The translations under genes were made by a program, and so were the position numbers. Of a DNA stretch of 13,098 nt, positions 1 to 6,362 are shown piece after piece. Below the pieces are notes generated by a model, which did not search any database, was not told where the DNA came from, and saw nothing but the letters and a program-made list of their open reading frames with translations. Where the stretch lies: positions 1 to 13,098 of the forward strand of contig JAKAAJ010000030.1 in assembly GCA_021802365.1 (NCBI GenBank). The letters run 5' to 3'. This stretch comes from Thermoplasmata archaeon (GTDB lineage Archaea; Thermoplasmatota; Thermoplasmata; Thermoplasmatales; Thermoplasmataceae). The stretch's first letter is position 1, and each line of letters opens with the position of its first letter.

Positions 1-111
1 GATAATTGGTGCTATAGTTGCTGCTACCAGTGCATAAGATATGGATACATAGCCGTCCATGAGCCATCCTGACCACGCAGCAATGATTCTTGTCCACTGC
101 TTTCCATCCAT
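1..111 (-). CDS. MFS transporter, N-terminal fragment cut by window edge
   Basis: Reading leftward from an ATG at 109-111, 37 codons stay open to the window edge. The product contains the stretch AAWSGWLMDGYVSISYALVA, an amphipathic start leading into a first membrane helix. The W-L-x-D-G-Y pattern is typical of the first helix of major facilitator transporters of the metabolite:H+ symporter or sugar-transporter type, common in Thermoplasmatales. An in-frame GTG at 124-126 could be the real start, because a weak A/T-rich box near 147-155 lies about 24 nt upstream of it. An in-frame TGA at 136-138 limits the N-terminus. Substrate and the rest of the protein cannot be seen. It is a different protein from the exporter at 365-1612, which lies on the same strand. 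Confidence 0.6.
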   Translation of the reverse strand, partial: MDGKQWTRIIAAWSGWLMDGYVSISYALVAATIAPII

Positions 112-364
112 GCCTGCGATTTTCACAAAGCCGGATCATCAGCTAACATAATTCATTTTTCATGCATAGCATAAAACTGTGATTCCTGACATTTCCAGCA
201 AACTTAGCAACTTGATGGAGAGCTTCTGAATCCTACAAAGTTCAGTGTCTTCCTTTGGCAAATATCCTTGAAAATGCACATACCTAAACAACCCCAGCCA
301 TTTCTTTAGTACACTGTAAATTCATAAATCGAAACAAATTGTGGAAAGGAGAATTACCGGCATT
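112..364. other. Intergenic stretch with a weak minus-strand reading frame (160-321)
   Basis: No convincing gene is present. On the minus strand a frame between stops at 322-324 and 160-162 stays open for 53 codons and reads like protein (it includes YVHFQGYLPKED and IKLLSLLEMSG). It has no good start codon or Shine-Dalgarno site and I do not recognise a family. It may be the eroded end of a lost gene or chance. The part near 112-180 probably holds the promoter of the transporter fragment at the left edge. Confidence 0.3.
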
Positions 365-1612
365 TTAGGTTGCCGTGTCAGTATGTTCAATCCTCTCACG
401 TGAGAGATCCTTCATAAATATTATCATAACTGCTACAAAGAGTGTTGCAGACCCTATAATGAGAAAAAGAGACCTGACTGATAAAAATTCGATGATTGCA
501 CCTGCGAAAGTTCCAGAAAGAAAGGTTGCTGATAGAGCAAATGTGTTTAGCGCGCCCATTATCCTTGCCATCATTGAAGCGGGAATCTTCCTGAGAATTA
601 CTGTCTCTACAACTGAGTTGATTATACCAATTGAAAGACCTATGAAAAATACAAGCGCTGACAGAATCAGCACATTATCTATGTAAGCGAGGAAGAGAAA
701 AAACACTCCTATCAGGGCCAAAAGTGGCATTACAATCGCTCCAAGAGTTCCTTTTATTAATGAACCGGGCAGAGAACCGGCTGCAATGCCCACGACAAGA
801 GACACGAAGATAAGACTTAGGAAAAATGCAGGGATTTCAAGGATCTTCTCCACTGTGAATGTAAAGCCAACACCAATCATTGCAATTACAAAGTTCGCAA
901 ATATCATGATTACCATGAGCTGAATGAAGCTCCTGTTCTTTCTTATGAAACCGATGCCTTCCATCATGTCCTTTTTAACGCTCCATTTTTCAGGTTTTTG
1001 AGCAGTTACTGCGTTTTCCTTTATCAAAAGCACTGGAATGACCGAGCTTACGGAGATTAATGCAAGGAGAATTACTGCAAACATATATCCGAAGTAGAGG
1101 AGGATCCCGGATATGGCAAAGCCTATCCCTTCTGCAAGACTTGCCAGGCCATTATAGAATGATGAACCCTTCTGATACTGTTCTTCTTTGAGAAAGGACT
1201 TGGTCCATGCTGATCTGATGGAGTTCTGAATATCAGACATCATTCCTGTAATGATAACACAAGAATAGATCAGGAGAATTATCAATAAGTGGTGATGAGT
1301 AAGAAATGAGCCCAGGACTAGCATTAATGCTGCGGCCCTCATCAGACTTGAAGCTGTCATTAAACCCTTTTTTCTTCCTTTTCTATCTATAATTGCACCG
1401 AAGTAGAAACTGAAAATAAGTGGTAAGGTGTATAATCCATCAGCAAGGCCTGCTAAAAAAGCCGAATCAGTAATGGCAAGGGTAATCCAGATTATAGAAA
1501 TGGAGAATGCTGTTGTTCCAGTTCTTGAAAGAGCCCCAGAAGCTACCAGGAGATAGAACCTCCTGCTGAATCCTGTCTGCTTTTCTTTTACATGTTCTAA
1601 ATCCTTATACAT
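365..1612 (-). CDS. MFS exporter (drug/metabolite efflux, DHA3-like)
   Basis: A 415-residue membrane protein, the normal size for a 12-helix major facilitator. The signature loop between helices 2 and 3 is clear (GAIIDRKGRKK, about residues 72-82). The N-terminus (GALSRTGTTAFSISIIWITL) resembles the DHA3 branch that includes macrolide-efflux and EntS-type exporters, so proton-driven export of a small toxic compound or metabolite is the likely role. The substrate cannot be read from sequence. The ATG at 1610-1612 is used because a TATA-like box on the minus strand (CTAATAAG, 1635-1642) lies about 26 nt upstream, fitting a leaderless mRNA. The gene diverges from a winged-helix regulator across 51 bp, which suggests that regulator controls it. 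The family call is firm; the subfamily is tentative. Confidence 0.85.
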   Translation of the reverse strand: MYKDLEHVKEKQTGFSRRFYLLVASGALSRTGTTAFSISIIWITLAITDSAFLAGLADGLYTLPLIFSFYFGAIIDRKGRKKGLMTASSLMRAAALMLVLGSFLTHHHLLIILLIYSCVIITGMMSDIQNSIRSAWTKSFLKEEQYQKGSSFYNGLASLAEGIGFAISGILLYFGYMFAVILLALISVSSVIPVLLIKENAVTAQKPEKWSVKKDMMEGIGFIRKNRSFIQLMVIMIFANFVIAMIGVGFTFTVEKILEIPAFFLSLIFVSLVVGIAAGSLPGSLIKGTLGAIVMPLLALIGVFFLFLAYIDNVLILSALVFFIGLSIGIINSVVETVILRKIPASMMARIMGALNTFALSATFLSGTFAGAIIEFLSVRSLFLIIGSATLFVAVMIIFMKDLSRERIEHTDTAT

Positions 1613-1663
1613 ATATGGACACTATACACGTAATCTTATTAGTGATATATATATTTGTATTTT
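1613..1663. promoter_or_regulatory. Divergent promoter and possible operator between exporter and regulator
   Basis: The A/T-rich box CTTATTAG (1635-1642) lies about 26 nt from both the exporter ATG (1612, minus) and the regulator ATG (1664, plus). One central element could therefore position both leaderless transcripts. An imperfect dyad flanks it: tatacac at 1623-1629 and gtgatata at 1642-1649, in which CAC and GTG face each other across 12 nt. That is a plausible binding site for the regulator encoded next door. Start sites and binding are inferred from spacing only. Confidence 0.5.
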
Positions 1664-2269
1664 ATGAGTGAAAATGTTGAATATGGAAGAAAAAGATTGA
1701 TAGAGTCATTCCGTAGCCAATCCAAACTTTCTATCATCATTGTATTGCTTCAGAACGGGAAAATGACAGCAACGCAGATGGCTAAAATAATTGGCACTTC
1801 ACGTTCCAATATGTACCAGAGCCTGAAGGAGATGGTCGAGGATGGAATTCTGAGGAAGCCTGAAATTAAGGTTAAAAAGAACTATGTTGAAAAGTACTAT
1901 TACCCAAACACGGAGCTTCTGGATGATTTTTCTCTTAAGCAGCAAGAAGAACTTCTGAATAAAAAATCCCCAGAAGAGCTCAGGGATTATCTGATATCAG
2001 GGATTAACAGTGAAATACTGAGATTGAAGATTATTGCCAGGCAAATAGAGATGAAGTCGGATGATGAACTTCGAAGAAGATTTGATTCGCTGTTCTTCGA
2101 TCAGGTGCTGTTTTCAAATTCATGGCTTTCCAGAAAAACTTATGAATATATGGTCAAACGTATAAAAGAGATATTTGAGGAATATTATAAGAATCAGGAA
2201 ACAGAGAAAAAACAGGAAGTAGGTGAGGAAAAGCACAACCTGATTCTCATTGGGATCCCTGAAATATGA
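1664..2269 (+). CDS. Winged-helix transcriptional regulator, probable local repressor of the exporter
   Basis: A 201-residue protein counted from the ATG at 1664. A TTG at 1655 would add three residues, but the ATG gives the better distance (about 26 nt) from the A/T box in the divergent promoter. Residues about 20-82 form a winged helix-turn-helix of the ArsR/MarR/TrmB kind: helix 2 around NGKMTATQMAKIIG, recognition helix around SRSNMYQSLKEMVEDG, then a basic wing (KVKKNYVEKYYY). The C-terminal half is charged and helical and probably serves dimerisation; no ligand-binding fold is recognisable. Divergence from an MFS exporter over 51 bp fits an inducible efflux pair, in which the regulator represses both genes until it binds the exported compound. 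The DNA-binding call is firm; the target and ligand are inferred. Confidence 0.75.
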   Translation: MSENVEYGRKRLIESFRSQSKLSIIIVLLQNGKMTATQMAKIIGTSRSNMYQSLKEMVEDGILRKPEIKVKKNYVEKYYYPNTELLDDFSLKQQEELLNKKSPEELRDYLISGINSEILRLKIIARQIEMKSDDELRRRFDSLFFDQVLFSNSWLSRKTYEYMVKRIKEIFEEYYKNQETEKKQEVGEEKHNLILIGIPEI

Positions 2270-2298
2270 TTCAGGTGATTGCTCAAAGTATTTTCAGT

Positions 2299-2330
2299 TA
2301 GGTATTAATAGATCTATAAATTCTATATTC
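2299..2330 (+). promoter_or_regulatory. Promoter for a leaderless peptidase mRNA starting at ATG 2331
   Basis: A TATA-like element (tattaat, 2303-2309) is centred about 25 nt upstream of the ATG at 2331, and a second A/T run lies at 2313-2320. This spacing supports ATG 2331, which begins a signal peptide, as the original start of the glutamic peptidase gene. ATG 2462, in the frame of the catalytic domain, has no comparable box or Shine-Dalgarno site. Confidence 0.45.
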
Positions 2331-2461
2331 ATGAAACATGGAAACGTGCTTTCTATTATAGTTATTTTTTTTGGTAGTGGTTTTGCTTCATCTTATTTCT
2401 TGGTCCTACCGAGCAGGTTTCAACTCCTCAGAATTTACCTCAGGATCTGAGTTATGGTTCA
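2331..2461 (+). pseudogene. Signal-peptide segment of the G1 peptidase, out of frame with the catalytic domain
   Basis: ATG 2331 opens a typical secretory leader: a short basic start (MKHGN), then a hydrophobic run (VLSIIVIFFGSGFASSYFLV). This frame ends at TGA 2448-2450. The catalytic-domain frame is offset and is open from 2378, just after an in-frame TAG at 2375-2377. It reads on through FILFLGPTEQVSTPQ into the annotated protein, with no usable start codon before 2462. One extra base somewhere between about 2378 and 2447 would join leader and enzyme into one secreted precursor of about 340 residues. Either the gene carries a natural indel or the sequence has a one-base error. The join is inferred from the two frames meeting and from the promoter position. 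Confidence 0.5.
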
Positions 2462-3352
2462 ATGATAAGACCTGGAGACAACGTTTCCTCAGAACCCGAG
2501 GCAACTTTATCTTGCCTTACACTTTTCTCAACTCATATAGAATCTCAGAAAACTTTTCTTTCACATTACCTCCATCTTCAGCCAAGCAAGGGGAACATGC
2601 AATTGTTGGTGAATAGTAATATTCATGGCAATATTTCTAACGAATTAAAGGAAAATTCTGGAAAAAATTTACTGACGCCTTATTCATCTACTGACAGTTC
2701 TAGCAAGAATTCACAAATGTGGGCTGGTTACGCCGATGTATCAACTGGTTTCACTTCGGTGAAAGGTAGCTGGATTGTAGAGAAGGTTCCAATTGGATAT
2801 GGTATTCCAAATCCGGGTGGATCACAGTGGATCGGGATAGGGGGTATGTATGGGGATGGTTATCTTATTCAAACAGGAACTAATTCGTTGGAAACACTAT
2901 TTGGAACTGAGTATAATGCTTGGATAGAAACCGTTCCAGGAGGAACGCAGCCTCTTGCATTTCCTGTATCTCCGGGAGATGTGATGACAGCTTCTATACA
3001 GGAAATAAGCACTGGTAGCTGGCAGATCTCTATTTCAGACATAACACAGGGATGGAACTATGTATCTTCCCCAATTTCTTTTGAGCCAAATACCCAGACA
3101 GCTGAATGGAAAGAGGAGTGGCAAGGCAATTCTTTGGCAGATTTTGGTCAGGCCTTATTTGGCCCTTATTATACCCACCAGGCATATGACCTTGCCAATG
3201 GAAATCAGATAAACAACTATCCCTATTATATCATAAATATGTCAGGAAATTATGGCGAGGCAAATACTTCACCTCTGTTCCCTGATCCAATAGGTCACTA
3301 TCAGCCCCCCTATTATGATAGCTTTACGGTAGATTGGGTGAGCAGCTCATGA
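2462..3352 (+). CDS. Peptidase G1 family (eqolisin-like) acid glutamic peptidase
   Basis: Residues about 85-296 of this 296-residue frame match the eqolisin fold known from scytalidoglutamic peptidase. An opening strand has MWAGYADVSTGFTSVKGSWIV. Trp123 lies in SQWIGIGG, Gln137 in LIQTG and Glu215 in TAEWKEEW. Gln137 and Glu215 line up with the catalytic Gln53 and Glu136 of the fungal enzyme, and Trp123 with Trp39. YNAWIETVPG corresponds to the conserved YDAWYEWYP strand. Such enzymes cleave proteins at very low pH outside the cell, fitting nutrient scavenging by an acidophile. Residues 1-84 are low-complexity and Ser/Asn-rich, probably a propeptide. ATG 2462 is only the first start in this frame; without the segment at 2331-2461 the protein would lack a signal peptide. 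If the frameshift is real, the gene may be inactive. Family confident; export and activity less so. Confidence 0.75.
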   Translation: MIRPGDNVSSEPEATLSCLTLFSTHIESQKTFLSHYLHLQPSKGNMQLLVNSNIHGNISNELKENSGKNLLTPYSSTDSSSKNSQMWAGYADVSTGFTSVKGSWIVEKVPIGYGIPNPGGSQWIGIGGMYGDGYLIQTGTNSLETLFGTEYNAWIETVPGGTQPLAFPVSPGDVMTASIQEISTGSWQISISDITQGWNYVSSPISFEPNTQTAEWKEEWQGNSLADFGQALFGPYYTHQAYDLANGNQINNYPYYIINMSGNYGEANTSPLFPDPIGHYQPPYYDSFTVDWVSSS

Positions 3353-3378
3353 AAATAGGTATTTCTCAATTGCCTTGT

Positions 3379-3388
3379 GGAAGTGATT
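3379..3388 (+). promoter_or_regulatory. Shine-Dalgarno site for the membrane protein at 3392
   Basis: GGAAGTGATT matches the archaeal GGAGGTGATC consensus with two mismatches and ends 3 nt before the ATG, so the GGAAGTGA core sits about 5 nt away. Together with the 39-nt gap from the peptidase stop, it indicates that the two genes share a transcript. Confidence 0.6.
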
Positions 3389-3391
3389 TAA

Positions 3392-3943
3392 ATGTCAGAA
3401 AGTGTGAATAAAGCAAAGTACGGCTGGATATTGCGTCCCCTAATTTTATCACTAGTAGCAATGGCAGTTTACATCTTCATCGGATCGATAATGGTGGCTC
3501 ACCTTACTCTTAATGACCAGTTATTTGTTGCTAGTGGAGGTCTTTTTAACTCGCTTCTATTGGAGTTGATCACGCTTATTGCTTATCTCTTCTGGCTTAC
3601 TTTAATTCTTGGCATATACATATTGTCAAGAGTTGAAAAAACTGGCTCGAAGATGAAAGTTGTCTTATTCCCTTTGGTTATATCAGTGGCAATAACGCTT
3701 GCTAGCATCGGGCTTTCTATATTAACTGGAGGGCCCTCCCAATACACAATCTTTATGGGCACCCCTTTCTGGTATTACAATGTAAATATTACAAGATTGG
3801 CCTTTCATATTTACACTACTGGAGCTTTTTACTCATATAGATTGATCTTTGACCTCTTATTTTGGTACTTGGTATTCATTGTTCTCTGGTGGGTTTACAG
3901 TCATGTAAAAACGAGAGCAGTTCCACTCTTTAAAACAGAGTGA
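3392..3943 (+). CDS. Uncharacterised four-helix membrane protein linked to the glutamic peptidase
   Basis: I do not recognise a family for this 183-residue protein. Hydrophobic stretches predict four membrane helices at about residues 13-37, 52-79, 89-112 and 148-170. A short basic loop (SRVEKTGSKMK) lies between helices 2 and 3, and an aromatic-rich outer segment between helices 3 and 4 (PFWYYNVN, plus several Tyr, Phe and His). The tail is short and basic. There are no cysteine pairs, metal motifs or enzyme signatures. It begins 39 nt after the peptidase stop and has its own good ribosome-binding site, so it is probably co-transcribed. A role linked to the peptidase (export, anchoring, immunity or peptide sensing) is only a guess from position. 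T-rich sequence follows the stop codon. Confidence 0.65.
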   Translation: MSESVNKAKYGWILRPLILSLVAMAVYIFIGSIMVAHLTLNDQLFVASGGLFNSLLLELITLIAYLFWLTLILGIYILSRVEKTGSKMKVVLFPLVISVAITLASIGLSILTGGPSQYTIFMGTPFWYYNVNITRLAFHIYTTGAFYSYRLIFDLLFWYLVFIVLWWVYSHVKTRAVPLFKTE

Positions 3944-3956
3944 TTTTTACATTTTA
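3944..3956 (+). terminator. Possible poly-T terminator after the peptidase operon
   Basis: Immediately after TGA 3941-3943 comes ttttta followed by cattttag, a T-rich stretch without a stem, as expected of archaeal intrinsic termination. Weak evidence, supported by position. Confidence 0.35.
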
Positions 3957-4024
3957 GTAATTATAGCCCATCTCATGTTTCAACAACTGACAATTTTCAT
4001 TATCTCCCTTGGCTTATTTCCCAT

Positions 4025-4528
4025 TTAGATGTTCGATATTATCATGAGATTATATGCAATTGCCTTCAATCCAACTGCAGTATCATATGATCTGTTCCTG
4101 ACATACCAGATGTTCTCTGTCCGCATGATCTCCTCAAGTATGGAGAATGTCCGCTCTATTTCCCACCTCAGGGAATACAATGAAGAATATTCCCTCCTGA
4201 GATCAATTCCAATTCTGAGGTTCACCGACAGACGGTCGGTAACAATGCCTCTCCTCTTATTGGTATCAATTACCGGAATGGAATGTGTATTCTCAAACAC
4301 ATAGTCATATATGTAAGAGGTATCATAAGATGAGTCTCCTAAGATATAGGAGAAATCTCTGACAGAATCTATCATGTCATGGGATACGCGGGAATCATGG
4401 ATATTCCCTCTGGTAACAATCCATTCCATGATCAGGAGGGAATCAATGTCCAGTGTCATATGGCACTTCCTGCCATATGACCATCCTTTTGTTGTTTTAG
4501 ACCATCCGCTATATGGATCTCTGTAATC
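4025..4528 (-). pseudogene. IS4/IS5-like DDE transposase, N-terminally truncated
   Basis: The open frame runs leftward from about 4528 to TAA 4025-4027. The longest part from an ATG (4459) gives 144 residues, but coding similarity continues upstream of that ATG: DYRDPYSGWSKTTKGW then SYGRKCH, the usual segment before the LDIDS strand of this family. Later come ILGDSSYD, carrying the second catalytic Asp, and LRWEIERTFSILEE, carrying the Y-R-E signature and third catalytic acid. An in-frame TGA at 4529-4531 cuts the protein off. The first catalytic Asp region is missing, or lies shifted in another frame (a VVDS motif near 4574-4585). Intact members are over twice this length, so the element cannot be autonomous. 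No terminal inverted repeats were found. Confidence 0.8.
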
Positions 4529-4560
4529 TCATTGCATTGGAATATTTGCATGTGTGAATC

Positions 4561-4905
4561 ATGAATGAATCAACAACTGCACACAGTGTGATAAAATATT
4601 CAGATCGAATGAGGAGAAAATACCTCAGCCTTGTAAGGAGGCTTGGAAGGAACAGGGCAATTGTTGCAATAGCCCCCATACTAATAGAGACCATACATAC
4701 GATGTTGACACGGGGGACGGAATTCATTGACAGGATAGATGCACTTACAGTGAGTAAGATGGTAGCAATGAGATCAAGGGCTGTCAGGCCGTCAAAGGCA
4801 AGAGCAATAGAAGACCTCATGGATGATCTCATGAATTCCAGAAAAGAGAGGCGAAAAAGAATTGGCACTGAAGGAAATATAAATAATGGGGATGCAATCA
4901 CATGA
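4561..4905 (+). pseudogene. C-terminal fragment of an IS110-family-like transposase
   Basis: The 114-residue frame opens right after an in-frame TGA at 4555-4557. It contains RRKYLSLVRRLGRNRAIVAI followed by ETIHTMLTRGTEFID, resembling the C-terminal end of IS110-type DEDD transposases, where a charged R-x-G-x-x-x-A-I-V-A stretch precedes a helix with a 'ML.G' ending. The RuvC-like N-terminal domain and the catalytic serine region of the full protein are absent, so this is a remnant. The rest is highly charged, ending in a basic tail. It points the opposite way to the IS4/IS5 fragment on its left, with the junction at about 4528-4585. Opposite-strand hydrophobic frames over this stretch are antisense shadows. 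The family assignment is from pattern memory and is moderate. Confidence 0.55.
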
Positions 4906-5025
4906 ATGTCATAGAACTTTTTTCATAGAAGACATACTAATTTACAAGTTTAAATGTTTCAATTAAGGCTTGCATTGAGCTGCAAATCTCTTCTTTAAAT
5001 ATAACTATAATAGAGAACTGCTCAT

Positions 5026-5043
5026 CTATAAATGTTTATAATT
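5026..5043 (+). promoter_or_regulatory. TATA-like promoter of the aldo/keto reductase
   Basis: An A/T box (tataaatgtttataatt, within 5027-5042) is centred about 25-33 nt upstream of ATG 5063, and no Shine-Dalgarno site precedes the ATG. This fits leaderless transcription. A second A/T stretch at 4994-5010 could be an additional promoter. Confidence 0.5.
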
Positions 5044-5062
5044 AGAAGCCCCATCAGAATAC

Positions 5063-6058
5063 ATGAAATACAGATATATAGGGGGAATGCAGGTTTCTCA
5101 GTTCGCACTTGGAACCTGGCACCTACCGCCATCTAGCAAGAAAGATGAACAAGGAATATTATATGTTGATGTTGAAAAGTCAAATAGAATCTTCAGGAAA
5201 GCACAGGATCTTGGCATCAATTTCTATGATACGGCAAACACTTATCATGGAACAATAAGTGAGACCCATCTTCATCCGGAACACTCTGGAAATGCTGAAA
5301 AGATACTGGGTGATTTTCTAAAAGGATATGAAAGAGAATCATATGTTGTTGCAACAAAGGTCCGGGCTGAAGTTGCAAGATTTCCAAATGGAGGGGGACT
5401 TTCCAGAAAGCATATTTCCTGGCAGATAAAACAGAGCCTGTCCAGGTTGAAGTTAGATTTTGTTGATCTGTATCAGATACACTGGCAGGATCCAAACACT
5501 CCAGCTGCTGAAACCATGGACATTTTAAATGATCTTGTTCACCGTGGAATTGTGCATTACCTTGGGACAAGTAATCACCCTCCAGAATCGACAATTGAAA
5601 TGCTGAAAATTTCCAGGCAAAATGGTTGGGAATCTTTCCTATCAATGCAGGAATCTTATAACATCCTTGACAGGGAAGTTGAGGATCAGAAGGCCAGGAT
5701 TGCGAAAGAAAACAAAATGGCTATTCTCGCCTATGTTCCACTGGCAGAAGGGATTCTCACAGGAAAGTATCTCAATGGCATTCCTTCAGACAGCAGAGCA
5801 GGCTATACAGAAGGCTTTCGAAAGAAAATAGAGTCAAGTATGACCCAGGTAAAGAGAATCTCAGAGATTGCCTCGGAAATGCATATTACACCGTCTCAGC
5901 TGGCACTTGCTTGGCTTCTGAAAAAACAGGAGGAGTTAGGAGTTAGTATAATACCTATACTTGGCGCCACCGATGAGAAACATCTTGAATCAAACATTGA
6001 AGCACTCAACATCAGGATACCTGAGGATACTTTTAAGCAAATTAATGAACTCAGGTAA
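5063..6058 (+). CDS. Aldo/keto reductase
   Basis: A 331-residue TIM-barrel oxidoreductase of the AKR superfamily, of usual length. The catalytic tetrad is complete: Asp56 and Tyr61 in FYDTANTY, Lys99 in VVATKVR, and His140 in DLYQIHWQDP. The phosphate-binding end is also family-like (PLAEGILTGKY; IPILGATDEKHLESNIEAL), so NADPH-dependent reduction of an aldehyde or ketone is expected. The form is closest to bacterial YajO/YghZ-like and potassium-channel beta-subunit-like reductases, whose physiological substrates are often uncertain. No substrate can be named here. It stands alone, after the transposon remnants and before tRNA-Gly, with its own TATA-like box at about -26. Soluble and cytoplasmic; no signal peptide. 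Confidence 0.88.
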   Translation: MKYRYIGGMQVSQFALGTWHLPPSSKKDEQGILYVDVEKSNRIFRKAQDLGINFYDTANTYHGTISETHLHPEHSGNAEKILGDFLKGYERESYVVATKVRAEVARFPNGGGLSRKHISWQIKQSLSRLKLDFVDLYQIHWQDPNTPAAETMDILNDLVHRGIVHYLGTSNHPPESTIEMLKISRQNGWESFLSMQESYNILDREVEDQKARIAKENKMAILAYVPLAEGILTGKYLNGIPSDSRAGYTEGFRKKIESSMTQVKRISEIASEMHITPSQLALAWLLKKQEELGVSIIPILGATDEKHLESNIEALNIRIPEDTFKQINELR

Positions 6059-6247
6059 TGGCAGAAATTCGTTAATTTTTCCATTAATTTACTGGCTTGA
6101 ATTCCTGGATTGTAGATTTCTGATTTAATTAAAAATGCCACTAATCGTGAATTAGGGACAACCAGATCAATTAAAAGGCCCATTATCCTGAACTGATTTA
6201 GAATACCGGCAGTCTTAGTTTAGAATTGATCTTTTTTAAATATTATT

Positions 6248-6318
6248 GCGGGTGCCGGGATTTGAACCCGGGTCATAGGCTTGGGAAGCCCATGTGATAA
6301 CCCCTACACTACACCCGC
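6248..6318 (-). tRNA. tRNA-Gly (anticodon CCC)
   Basis: On the minus strand a full cloverleaf folds: acceptor GCGGGTG with CACCCGC, a D arm beginning GTGTAGG, anticodon stem TGGGC/GCCTA with loop TTCCCAA (anticodon CCC, glycine GGG codons), a four-base variable loop, and T arm CCGGG-TTCAAAT-CCCGG. The discriminator base is A (6247) and CCA is not encoded. No intron. A TATA-like box (CATTTTAC on the minus strand, 6345-6352) lies about 30 nt upstream of the 5' end. It is transcribed away from gdh's 3' end on the same strand. Confidence 0.95.
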
Positions 6319-6362
6319 CCGGTCTTCTTAGATAAAAAGGTTGTGTAAAATGTTTTGGTTGG

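Noticed and set aside
375..686. 103-residue plus-strand frame at the end of the MFS exporter
   Set aside because: Antisense shadow of the exporter's last helices; no ribosome-binding site or motif.
2361..2377. Programmed -1 frameshift at the run of eight T in the peptidase leader
   Set aside because: Slipping back by one at this run leads straight into the TAG at 2375-2377, so it cannot join the leader to the catalytic frame; any join must occur after 2378.
2371..2616. 81-residue plus-strand frame overlapping the peptidase 5' end
   Set aside because: It has no promoter or ribosome-binding site and no recognisable family, and it ends inside the peptidase propeptide region. It is a third-frame shadow.
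4509..4901. 130-residue hydrophobic minus-strand frame opposite the IS110-like fragment
   Set aside because: Its Leu/Ile/Ser-rich composition is that expected of the antisense of a charged protein. The plus strand carries the recognisable transposase motifs.
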